From contig JAJEKV010000027.1 of the NCBI GenBank assembly GCA_021234155.1, positions 12,990,916 through 13,054,915 of the forward strand: a stretch of 64,000 nucleotides of DNA, written 5' to 3'. Both the position numbers and the translations under genes were made by a program. Positions within the stretch are counted from its first letter, which is position 1. Every line of letters starts with the position of its first letter. This document shows, one piece after another, positions 55,590 through 64,000 of this stretch. The notes beneath the pieces are model-generated. The model worked only from the letters and a program-made list of their open reading frames with translations. It was not told the origin of the DNA and searched no databases. This stretch comes from Isoetes taiwanensis. Taxonomy: Eukaryota > Streptophyta > Lycopodiopsida > Isoetales > Isoetaceae.

Positions 55590-56488
55590 AGGGCAAATGA
55601 TCAGATTGATCTTATACGTGCTCTTCTTTCTAGCCTTGGCATATGACTGTCGGCCACATAATCCGGCCTGTATGGAGCATTGGAAGACGAATTATGCAAA
55701 TGCAGATGCCTGCAGAAACTGAGCATAACATACAGCCATATAAAAGGTTCTTTTCGTGCATGTTTTGCTCCATTATCTGCATTAAACTCCTTGGATCTTG
55801 AAGGGAATGCATTGACAGGTGACAATACTAAAGAGTACGGAAACTGTTCTGCCCTTAAGCTCATGAATCTGGATGGAAATAGATTGAATGGCAACGTGCC
55901 TAGAGAGTTGGATAATTGCCGAGCATGAATAGGTTCACGGGAAACATTCCTAGAGAGTGAGTAAATTTTTTGCACCCAAAGGAATTTATCTTGATTATAA
56001 TACCATTTAAACAGGAAATATTCCAAGTCAATTGTTCACTCACTACTCTGCTCTCATATATTTACATCTGAGCTACAACAACTTGCTGCTCTGCTCTCGT
56101 ATATTTACATCTGAGCTACAACAACTTGAAGGGTAGCATTCCTAAAGAGATGGGTAATTGTTCTGCTTTCCAAGAACTGTTTCTGAACAACAACAATTTA
56201 TGGGGTAACATCCCAAGAGAATTATATACCAAGCGTTCGGCGCTCCAACTATTGCATCTTGATTCCAATACACTAACCAGTTTTATTCCAACTGAGATAA
56301 GCAATTGCCTTGCTCTTCATGGATTGTCTCTTTTTTCTAACAATTTAACAGGAAATATCCCAATTGAGTTGGCCAAATATCTTGTTCTCACACAGTTGTA
56401 TCTGAATTCTAATAACATTGATCAGATTACTCAATTTATTCAATTTATTTTTGCTATAGATCAGATTACTCGATTTATTTTGCTATAA
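55590..56488 (+). pseudogene. LRR receptor-like fragment
   Basis: Several plant-type leucine-rich repeats in two open pieces. 55680-55928: CRCLQKLSITYSHIKGSF, LNSLDLEGNALTGD, LKLMNLDGNRLNGNVPRELD. 56126-56400: LKGSIPKEMGNCSAFQELFL, NNNNLWGNIPREL, LLHLDSNTLTSFIPTEI, LSLFSNNLTGNIPIEL. The pattern LxxLxLxxNxLxGxIPxE is that of plant LRR receptor kinases. Stops and frameshifts lie between the pieces, and no transmembrane or kinase part is seen. It sits between the minisatellite arms of an inverted-repeat element, consistent with capture. Confidence 0.75.
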
Positions 56489-57099
56489 CATTGGTTCAAT
56501 TTTTATTTAGGTGCAGCTTCCTAAGTCATAAAAATACAAAATACAAAAGGGGATTGTTGCCCAAACGGGTGAACAAATTGTATATGGAAACAAAAATTTT
56601 TAATAAGAGGATATTAATTTATAAAATCACAAATATGATTGCGAGAAAAGCATATGAACATTGCATACGAAAATGGGGTATAAATGAAAAAAAAATTTAA
56701 ATAAGAGGATATTAAACTACGAAATCACAAAGGGGGATTGTTGTCAGAAAAGGGGTATGAATATTGGTTGCAAGAAATGGGGTACGAATGGAAATGGGTT
56801 ACAAATGAAGAAATTTTCAAGTAGGAGGATACTAATCTACAAAATTACGAAGAGGGGATTGTTACTAGAAAGAGGTATGAACATATTTGTGAGAAATGGG
56901 ATATGAACATTCCACATGGCAATGGGGTATACAAAAAAAATACAAATAAGAGGATATTAATTTACAAAATCACAAAGGGGGGATTGTGGCCAGATACCCC
57001 GTTTCTGAAAATCACTTCCTTTCATAGAAAAGGGGGATTTTTAGGGGTTTTTTGTGGTGCATTTTAAGGAGGATATGGGCATCATTTTTGATGTGTCAT

Positions 57100-58180
57100 G
57101 CCCTTTTACAGCTGGCGTTTTTTACTTTCTGTTCATGTGAATCTTCCATTAGCCAGTGTACCTCATTTTGCTAGTTAGCTTTAGATTGCTAAGATATTCT
57201 TGTTCAGTGATGTTTTTTAAATTTGTCTGTGTTTTTAGGCGACCTGGATTAGAAAATATGAAATAGGATACATAAGTTTCTTTAATGAACTAGCAATAAT
57301 TTTTTTTAGAAGTTTCAAAGTTCTTGTCATTTGGATGGACCAAATGGAAATACTAGGGTTCAAATCCCTGGCCCCTTGTGTGGTATATGCTGCCATATGC
57401 TTATATAAGGCCATATACAGCTTGTTAGACATCACAATAGCCCACATAAATCCTAATTCTTGCTAGCTTATGGCCATATATATGTTTGTAAATATTGATA
57501 TTTTGATATAAGATTTTTGCATTAATTTCACTATGGTTTTGTACATAAATTATCAATACTTTTATTCTCAAACAATAAATGAAATGTCCAAGGAACCTTT
57601 CTTAAATTGTTATATAAAGCAAGATCATTTACATAATATAAACATCAAGAATATGATAAAAAACATGCAAAAATTCATGGAAAAAACTTTGGCCACTTTT
57701 GTCTTTAAATGGCAATGGTTTCTAAGGTGTGCATGTATTCTTATATTTATGAAACTAATACCTGTTGCATCAGCCAAAATGCCATTGATTTGTGCTTATC
57801 ATTAAATGGTTAAAGTTGCAAGCCTTGGCTATCTTGATGAAGGAACCATTATACTTTTTGAGAAAAAACTGGGATATTTTGTTGTAAGGAACAACATTGG
57901 CTCATACAAAAAGCTGAAGACAACTTCACTAGACAACCACATTGAGTTGCACAAACAATTAATGTAGAAATCATCACTATTAGATGGTTAGACCACATGC
58001 TTAAAACATAGCAGTAAAGCACTATTAGAAACAAGTATTAAAGATAACTTCCATTAAACCATGATGATGAATTGTTATAAGAAACTAGGACAATAAATCA
58101 TAAGCGTGAACCACCTTATATAACTATTCATTGTTAATCAACATATTAACCCACAAAATAATATTACTTTACTATAGCGA
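57100..58180. other. No gene recognised
   Basis: AT-rich DNA between the inverted-repeat element and the hAT transposase. Open frames (for example 57533-57805, plus) are Ile/Lys/Asn-rich and lack motifs. The right boundary of the block inserted into the hAT should lie near 58180. Confidence 0.4.
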
Positions 58181-58182
58181 TT

Positions 58183-59152
58183 TCATGCAAAAATTGTTGT
58201 GAAAAACTGATAACAATTAATTTTTGGGGGCCTTGTGTCAAATGTTGAAAGCCCCAAATCTGTCTTTAAACTCTCGTCAACAATTGCAAATATATTCTCC
58301 GCAGTTGCATTTTTTTGCAAGCGCATGATCCTAACATAAGATGCTCGTCTAACAAAGAGGGTCACGTAGTATACTGTCATGCACAGCCAAGACGAGTTAT
58401 CTTTTGCGGTTGCCTCATCCAATGACATAGCCAACCACTTTGCTTAGACCAATGTGAGTTGGGAAAGTTCTGGTTACTAGGCTGCATTTCTAAAATCTCT
58501 TTTTCCTTAGGATAATCAGTCATAGGCCTTCCTTTTTTTAAAGCATGGAATATTGCCTGTAGCTGCACCAATCTTGCTTGTAAAATTTTAATTTTTGAAG
58601 CAAATCTTTGATCGGTTTCACAACGGGTAAGTCTTTCTTTGCATGGTACTCCATATATTCCTCAACATACTGCAAATGCCTACACTCATCCTTTGTTTTC
58701 CACCTCATCACGGACACTTCCTTTCCATCCTCCAGCTTCTTATCATAGGTTTTACCAGCATGCTTCTCTATTGTGTCTAACTTCAGCTGCAGGTCGACAT
58801 TAGCTCCTTGTTTCCATGAACATGCATCACATCATGCTCGTCGTGCTCTTGGAAACCCAAATTCATCTTCTTCGACTATAGGCCTTATATAAGGAAATCT
58901 TCTACCCCAATCTTCCTGAAAATCTCTACCTTGAGTCCACTGACCTGACTGCCTTTTCCGCTTCTTGCTTTTGGCGTTGTCAACATCAACATTTTCTTGA
59001 GGTTCATTTGTTGCTTGATCAGTGGACACCTTTTCACTTGAACCTTCAACTATGGCTTCCAGACTCTCCTCCACAAGCACCGTACTGCTGCTACAATTGC
59101 CCACAACATTGTTGCTACTCTTAAAGAATGACAAAATGCTCCGTGTAGACAT
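58183..59152 (-). pseudogene. hAT transposase, N-terminal part
   Basis: ATG 59152 opens MSTRSILSFFKSSNN, followed by an acidic then basic stretch (KSKKRKRQ), QDF.EDWGRRFPYIRPI and GFPRARRA. A TGA follows, then CDACSWKQG and DIEKHAGK-like sequence (TTF-type zinc finger region), MRWKTKDECRHLQYVEEYM. After a frameshift come HALKKGRPMTDYPKEKEILE and WLAMSLDEATAKDNSSWLCM, the first catalytic-Asp region of the fold. The series fits KIAA1586-like hAT proteins. The remainder lies 31 kb away at 26836-26333 on the same strand. Confidence 0.7.
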
Positions 59153-59153
59153 T

Positions 59154-59716
59154 CTTATCTGCCTAAGGTCTGGAAATACAGCAAGGAAACTGAGATTCAG
59201 AAATTAGAAACATAATCATGAAGGTCTTTGAGCAACTAGATATAGGCTAAACCAAAAGAACTTGCACATTCAAGCATCTTGCATATTCACAAACGTATTG
59301 CTGTCATCTTCCTCACTAGTTTTCATGGCACTAATAATCTAATGCAACTATGCTTGATTACAGCAACATCAAAGGGAATAACTCTGCATCATCAAAGTAT
59401 GGCACAAAAAGAAAGTACCTTTAACGTCAACCGAAATCTTATCTGCCTAAGGTCTGAAAATACAGCAAGGAAACTGAGATTCAGAAATTAGAAACGTAAT
59501 CATGAAGGTCTTTGAACTATATAGGCTAGACCAAAAGAACTTGTATGTTCAAGCATCTTGCATATTCACAAATGTACTGCTGTCATCTTCTTCACTAGTT
59601 TGCATGGCACTCATAATCTAATGCAACTATGCTTGATTACAGCATCATCAAAGGGAATAACTCAGCATCATCAAAGTATGGCACAAAAGGAAAGTACCTT
59701 AAACATCAACCTAAAA
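59154..59716. repeat. 284-bp tandem duplication
   Basis: 59154-59437 and 59438-about 59716 are near-identical copies starting CTTATCTGCCTAAGG, just upstream of the hAT transposase start. They could hold the promoter or 5' leader. From 59717 to 60193 no gene is seen. Confidence 0.8.
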
Positions 59717-60176
59717 GACTGTGAAACGGGTGTAGGATATGAGTATCACATGCTTGAAATCGTATAATGAAGTGCCAAGCCAGTAACGGCTCTCAAGCCT
59801 TCATTCAGTTAAAATTTCCGCTACAAATGTAAATCGTGATATAGATTATTTACTGAGCTTAAATGCCGGTTGTGAGCAATTTCTTACTCAGAATTCATGG
59901 TATAAGTCGACATTGTGGATTTCGTTTGCAAGAATTTTACCTCATTGGAGGTGTGCTAAGAGGCGAATCCATCAAACCGGTCCACCGCTTCCATAGAATT
60001 GGCGGCTTAACCGTAAACCTCGGCCTAAGAATATGGGGCGAAAGAAAAAAAAAATTGGGAGATGAACCATTGAAAGTTGGCGAATTTTTTTCCCGTATTA
60101 TTCATGGTATCCTACTAACATTTAGAAATTCATTTTAGAAAAAACCTTGAAAATAGCCATTGGGCTAAAATTCACC

Positions 60177-60201
60177 CCTTAAGGGCAACCCTCGATGTCA
60201 C
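60177..60201. repeat. hAT right end: terminal inverted repeat and target duplication
   Basis: CCTTAAGGGCAACCCTC ends at 60193, followed by GATGTCAC (60194-60201), which repeats 24927-24934. The terminal base is C where a perfect match to the left end would be G. Confidence 0.85.
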
Positions 60202-61660
60202 TAGCTAGACTAACAGATGTAGGAGTTACTTCTTGTATCAAGAAAGATGAATTGTTACTTCTAAACACAAGAAATTGAGTCATTGCAAAGGCAGGGAGGA
60301 CTGGGCATGTATACAAGCTAATTGAAGGTGAACATGAAGAGATTCAAGCATTGGTGGTAGCAGGCCCAAATAAAGACCTTCAATTGTGGCACAGGCGGTT
60401 TGGGCACATCAACAAAACAAGATTACAAAGAAATGCAACAAGAAAAACATGGCGATTGTGTATGGATGTATCTTCCAAAGGCAATTTGGGTCCGTGTGGT
60501 GAAGGATGCATAGTAGGCAAATTGCATAAAAAGAAAATTAAGAAGAAAGGTACAAGAGCCACAAGGCCTCTGCAGCTTGATCCACACTGATTTGAGTGGA
60601 CACATACTTGTAAAGACATTTAGAAAGGCAGAATACTTTCTGGTGATAGTAGATGATTACACCAGAAAGACCTTTGTATTCCTTCTAAGAAAGAAGAACG
60701 AGGTGCTGGCTGTAGCAAGTTGAAAAAGAAACAGGGATCGTGTATGTGCAATCCAAAGCGACAATGGGACAAAATTTGTATCTAATATGTTTGATGCATA
60801 TCTTCAGCAAGAAGAAACTAGGAGGGAACTCTCAAATCCATATGAACATGGTCAAAATGGAGTGGCAGAGAGAAAAATGAGAACATTAAAGGAGTACGCG
60901 TTGAGCATGATGAAATGGGCAAAAGTATCAGACCAATTTTTGGGAGAGACTAATCTCAACTGCTTGTTATCTTCAAAATAGGGCTCAAGCGATTTTGCAG
61001 TTCAAAGGAAACACACGAGAAGAAGCATGGGGTGGACAAAAGCTAGATGTTGCTCACTTGAAAGTATTTGGATGCATTGCTTATGCATTCACTCCAAAGG
61101 AAATTTGGAAAACCAAATTGGATGATCGAGCTCGAAAATGCATTTTTTTGGGTTATAGTATGAATGGAAAAGGGTATAGATTGCTGGATGTGAATACCAT
61201 AAAAGTAATTAGAAGTAGTCACGTAGTATTTGATGAATATGGTCTGAATCTTGCTCAAGAATTGGAGGAAGGTGACCTTTTCCAGAACATACTGACCTAT
61301 GGCTGGAAATTCAAGAAGAGAATGATACAACTCAGTGCCCCACTGATCCAGGCGAGCAGCAACACAAAGAGAATGATAGCGGGGACAGAGAAGATGGTGA
61401 GAATGATCCCACAGTAGGATCACGGCAGCCCGTTATGCAGGACCAAACGGAGACACAAGCTAGGGAAATGGAAATCCCAGAGCAACCTGGAGGGCAGATT
61501 CACAGAAGTAATAGAGGACATCACCCTATAGCACGGTGGCTTGAATGGAGACGATCAAAAGGGTCGGCAGACCTGTCACAAGTCAGGGAATATGAGCATA
61601 AGTTTGAACAGATGCATGGGTCTTGGTGGGATCAATATATGGAGGAGGTGTGCATGTGAG
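60202..61660 (+). pseudogene. Copia integrase
   Basis: Directly after the hAT, LARLTDVGV resumes the frame broken at 24934. GAG-pre-integrase follows (LWHRRFGHINKTRLQ, CIVGKLHKKK), then the core: FLVIVDDYTRK (Asp), IQSDNGTKF (Asp), HGQNGVAERKMRTLKEYA (Glu). The C-terminal part has HLKVFGCIAYAF and RARKCIFLGYSMNGKGYRL. All three catalytic residues survive, but there are many frameshifts and stops (for example after QLDPH and at 60979). Confidence 0.88.
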
Positions 61661-61739
61661 TGTTTTTAAGCAGAATTGCTTGAACCTCCGTTTGTTCAAG
61701 AGGCAATGAATGGGCCAGATTCTGAACGTTGAAAAATTG

Positions 61740-62415
61740 CAATGCAAGAAGAAATAGATGCTATGCATACGACACATGCATGAGATCTAGTAGACCTGCC
61801 AAAAGATAGGAAACCCGTCAGATGCAAATGGGTATTCAAAGTAAAGCAAGGAAGTGACGGCTCCATTGAAAGATATCGAGCCAGGCTGGTGGCTCAAGGT
61901 TTCTCTTAGCAATAGGGAATTGACTTTGATGAAACGTTTTCCCCTGTAGCAAAAATGACCTCAATCCACACTGTCTTGGCAATAGCAGCACAAGAGAACC
62001 TGAAAATCCATCAAATGGACGTAAAGACGGCATTTTTGAACGGAGTTTACATGAGGCAACCGGCTGCCTTTGATCAACAAGGCAAGGTATATAGATTGAA
62101 CAGAGCTTTATACGGTCTTAAACAGAGCCCAAGGGTGTGCTACAATCGAATAGATCAGCTCCGTCAAAATCTCAATTTTACCAGGTGCATATCAGAGTGG
62201 AATGTTTATGTGAAATGGAACATGCAAAATGTTCTTATGGTCATGTTCTCATGGTCATAGTATATGTGGATGATCTCATCATAATCAGCAAGGGCATGGA
62301 AGGGATCGATGCTATCAAGAAAGCTTTGAAGGCTGAGTTTTGTATGACAGATTTGGGGGAAATTAAGACATGTCTGGGACTGCAAGTGTACAGAGATAGG
62401 CAGCAAGAACATTAA
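61740..62415 (+). pseudogene. Copia reverse transcriptase
   Basis: KPVRCKWVFKVK, RYRARLVAQGFS, FDETFSPVAKMTSI, HQMDVKTAFLNGVY, LYGLKQSPR, then after a shift VIVYVDDLIIISK with the catalytic YVDD at about 62262-62273, and MTDLGEIKTCLGLQV. In-frame TGA and TAG codons interrupt it before 61920. Confidence 0.9.
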
Positions 62416-62517
62416 TCATCCATCAAGAACATGCAATTCGGAAGTTATGCGGCAGGTTTGGAATGAGGGAATGCATGACAAAGGAAACTCCAGCACTCTT
62501 ATCGAGACTCGAAGGAA

Positions 62518-63150
62518 ATGGAACCTCGAACTAGAAAGGAAGAACTTGAAATGGAAAAATTCCATATAATGAATGCAGCCGGGGCTTTGATGCATATCAT
62601 GGTCAGCATTAGGCCTGATATAGCACAAGCAGTTAGTGCTGTGAGCAGATTCATGCAACATCCAGGGCCAGATCATTGGAAAGCAGTGAAAAGAATTATC
62701 AGATATCTGCAAGGTACATTAGGTCTGAAATATGGTCCAGATTCCAATTATCCAACAGTAAAATTGGTATCATTCGTAGATGCTGACAGGGCAGGGGATC
62801 AGGACACAAGGAGATCCACCACAGGTTTCTCTCTCATGCTTCATGGGGCAGCAATTACATGGACGAGCTCAAAACAAACCTCTGTGGCTTTATCATCCTG
62901 TGAAGGAGAGTATGTAGCCACATCTGCAGTTGTAAGGGAGACAATTTGGGTAAGACAATTCCTAGCAGAATTCGGGTATGATCACGCATGGCCCACAGTT
63001 GTATACAGTGATAACAAGAGCAGTATTGCCCTTACAGAAAATATGATACATCACAGGAAATCCAAGCACATTTCTATCCATCACCACTTTACAAGAGAAA
63101 AGGTTTTGGATGGATCTATAAAAATGAAGTATCTTCCAAACGACGAAATA
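62518..63150 (+). CDS. Copia RNase H
   Basis: Open frame with the end of RT (RPDIAQAVSAVSRFM, IIRYLQGTLGLKYG) and RNase H: SFVDADRAGDQDTRRSTTGF (first Asp), SCEGEYVATSA (Glu), VVYSDNKSSIALTEN (Asp), HISIHHHFTREKV. After LPNDEI the expected ending is displaced to 63400 by a short insertion. Confidence 0.9.
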
Positions 63151-63399
63151 AACGTCGCCTTGATATTTCGGCTTTTTTGCCTTGTTATTAAAACCTGAAA
63201 CTTCTGTCGATGCTTTCTTGATTTTTTGGTGCCGGAATGTTGGGAAAAAAATTTGGAACAGGAAATATCAAATGTCGTTTATTTCGATCAGAAATTCTTT
63301 GCCGGCGAGGAAATTTCGGCCTTGCGCCAGCTTCTTGGTACCGCCGCCGCCGTGGCTTTCACCGAAATTTCTTGCCGGCAAGAATTACCTGTTCGAAAT
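63150..63399. mobile_element. Short palindromic insertion (MITE-like) in copia
   Basis: About 250 bases interrupt the RNase H tail. CGAAAT at 63144-63149 recurs at 63394-63399, and the copia reading resumes as ANTPLTKPL. The right part is a long imperfect palindrome: GGAACAGG...GAAATTCTTTGCCGGC pairs with TTTCTTGCCGGCAAGAATT...CCTGTTC. Confidence 0.5.
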
Positions 63400-63496
63400 G
63401 CCAACACACCGCTTACAAAACCTTTGTGTGCGACAAGTTTCAAGTTCATAGAGAGACTCTAGGTTTGGAGCCTCCATTATAAGCGGAATAGGGGGG

Positions 63497-63655
63497 TGTG
63501 TAAAAATAGTCATCTATAAAAGATTCGTTAATAATATAAAACAGAGATAACGCTCGATATGCTATAAATGAATTATGTTGGACATGTAAATATAGAGGGG
63601 GGACGCAATGGGATTACCCCGATTCTTCCAATTCTCGGTGTCTTTGTTTGTTTTA
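63497..63655 (+). mobile_element. Copia 3' LTR
   Basis: Begins TGTGTAAAAATAGTC after the polypurine AATAGGGGGG, matches the 5' LTR through GGACGCAATGGGATTACC and TCGGTGTCTTTG, and ends TTTTA just before GAGGT (63656-63660). It lacks the block of about 40 bases seen in the 5' LTR near 23400-23440. The final base pair is TA instead of CA. Confidence 0.85.
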
Positions 63656-63796
63656 GAGGTTTCCATTTTGGCGTATATAATTTGATCGCATATACGTGGT
63701 TGCAAGTCATGAAAAAATGCACCATCTATATTGTGGCGATCGCATGGAGGATGGTCCATGCCGGTGCCGAGTTTTAGATGATCAGAGCGCTGAACA

Positions 63797-64000
63797 ACCC
63801 ACCAAGATGCAAGTACCTTTCTCATCCTATCAAGAACATGCTCTAGGCATCCATGAACTCGGCTCCATTCGACAAAGAAATGAATAAACTTCACAAATAG
63901 ATTTCCTATTTGCTTCATTTCGACTATAAAGAAGAGTCATAGTGTGTCATTTTTCCCTACACAAGTGGAGGTGTCAAAACATGTATTCTTGCGAATGTAC
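63797..64000. repeat. Exact repeat of 54776-54979 (copy B)
   Basis: It begins just outside the copia element, after 137 bases of unrecognised DNA (63661-63796), and runs off the window end. Copy A lies inside the inverted-repeat element at 53.8-57.1 kb. Confidence 0.85.

Larger units (their letters stand above)
53763..57099. mobile_element. Inverted-repeat element carrying LRR receptor fragments
   Basis: The left end contains GATGCCCACATCCTCCTTAA (53780-53799); the reverse complement of the right end contains GATGCCCATATCCTCCTTAA (about 57062-57081), within an imperfect inverted repeat of about 40 bases. Inside each end is a minisatellite of about 100-bp units (left: aatgaagaatgggg units at 53940, 54045, 54147, 54233, 54339; right: aaataagaggatattaa units near 56598, 56697, 56818, 56943). 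No transposase is present. A Pack-type non-autonomous DNA element is the best reading; superfamily and target duplication are unresolved. Confidence 0.55.
24935..60193 (-). mobile_element. hAT transposon interrupted by about 31 kb
   Basis: Left end CAGGGTTGCACTTAAGG; the right end read in reverse is GAGGGTTGCCCTTAAGG, two mismatches in 17. Both are flanked by GATGTCAC (24927-24934, 60194-60201). Removing the inner material between about 26836 and 58183 leaves roughly 3.9 kb, a usual hAT size. A short motif, GTTGGCGAAT, recurs near both ends (24982, 25017, 60076). Transposase pieces are on the minus strand on both sides of the inner block. Confidence 0.85.
23346..63655 (+). mobile_element. Ty1/copia element split by 35 kb of nested insertions
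   Basis: The 5' LTR is at 23346-23550, tRNA-Met primer site at 23551, gag and protease to 24934; after the hAT insertion, integrase, RT and RNase H at 60202-63150 and the 3' LTR at 63497-63655. The element is flanked by GAGGT at 23341-23345 and 63656-63660. Order gag-PR-INT-RT-RH defines copia. Without the hAT it would be about 5 kb, a normal size. Numerous stops and frameshifts show it is dead. Confidence 0.9.

Noticed and set aside
57170-57182. TTTTGCTAGT as the 3' end of Helitron 2
   Set aside because: The only upstream inverted repeat is a 5-base stem with a very long loop.
59279-59767. Two similar plus-strand ORFs as genes
   Set aside because: They are the two halves of a 284-bp tandem duplication and lack motifs.

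Overview
The window looks like a repeat-dominated intergenic stretch of a large land-plant nuclear genome. Evidence: plant-type Ty3/gypsy (chromodomain) and Ty1/copia elements, plant LINEs with DUF4283/zf-RVT-like parts, a hAT element, Helitrons, and fragments of a plastid SET-domain gene, a heterotrimeric G-protein beta gene and an LRR receptor gene. Species cannot be fixed from sequence alone; a non-seed plant or other large-genome lineage is a guess. No complete ordinary host gene, rRNA, tRNA or CRISPR array is seen.

Layout. 1-5.6 kb: about 3.6 copies of a 1.13-kb satellite (912-4990), bordered by 23-nt poly-A and poly-T runs and by GC-rich DNA full of GTCGTTTAACGAC-type palindromes. 5.9-16.9 kb (minus strand): an LTR element reading 5' LTR (16855-15184), tRNA-Met primer site, a histone H3-like gene (14542-13163), an unknown acidic gene (12452-11097), then gag, protease, RT, RNase H, integrase and a chromodomain ending at 5943; no 3' LTR was found. 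Each of the first two genes has its own TATA box preceded by a pair of 67-bp hairpin palindromes. 19.0-20.0 kb: LTR, primer site and gag start of a second minus-strand element. 21.9-23.3 kb: a GGAAACCTCCCCA minisatellite.

23.3-63.7 kb is a Russian doll. A copia element (23346-63655, 5-bp repeats GAGGT) was split by a hAT-type DNA transposon (24935-60193, 8-bp repeats GATGTCAC, inverted ends AGGGTTGC...CTTAAGG). The hAT transposase is itself split by about 31 kb of further material: a Helitron end, a DUF7869-type gene, a lone gypsy integrase, an L1-type LINE (to 40478), two abutting Helitrons carrying gene fragments (SET protein, G-beta, a CSL zinc finger), a second LINE ending in (TATTC)n, and a terminal-inverted-repeat element carrying LRR receptor fragments.

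The most notable item is the histone H3-like gene. One reading frame of 459 codons starts with the exact first nine residues of the H3 tail (ARTKQTARK), runs through a long charged linker, and ends in a gapless H3 histone fold. It is broken only by two in-frame TGA codons. It lies inside an LTR retrotransposon, apparently the same one that encodes a chromodomain integrase, and chromodomains of this kind are known readers of methylated H3 tails. A retroelement carrying its own H3 variant plus a possible reader is the candidate undescribed system here; the functional link is inference.
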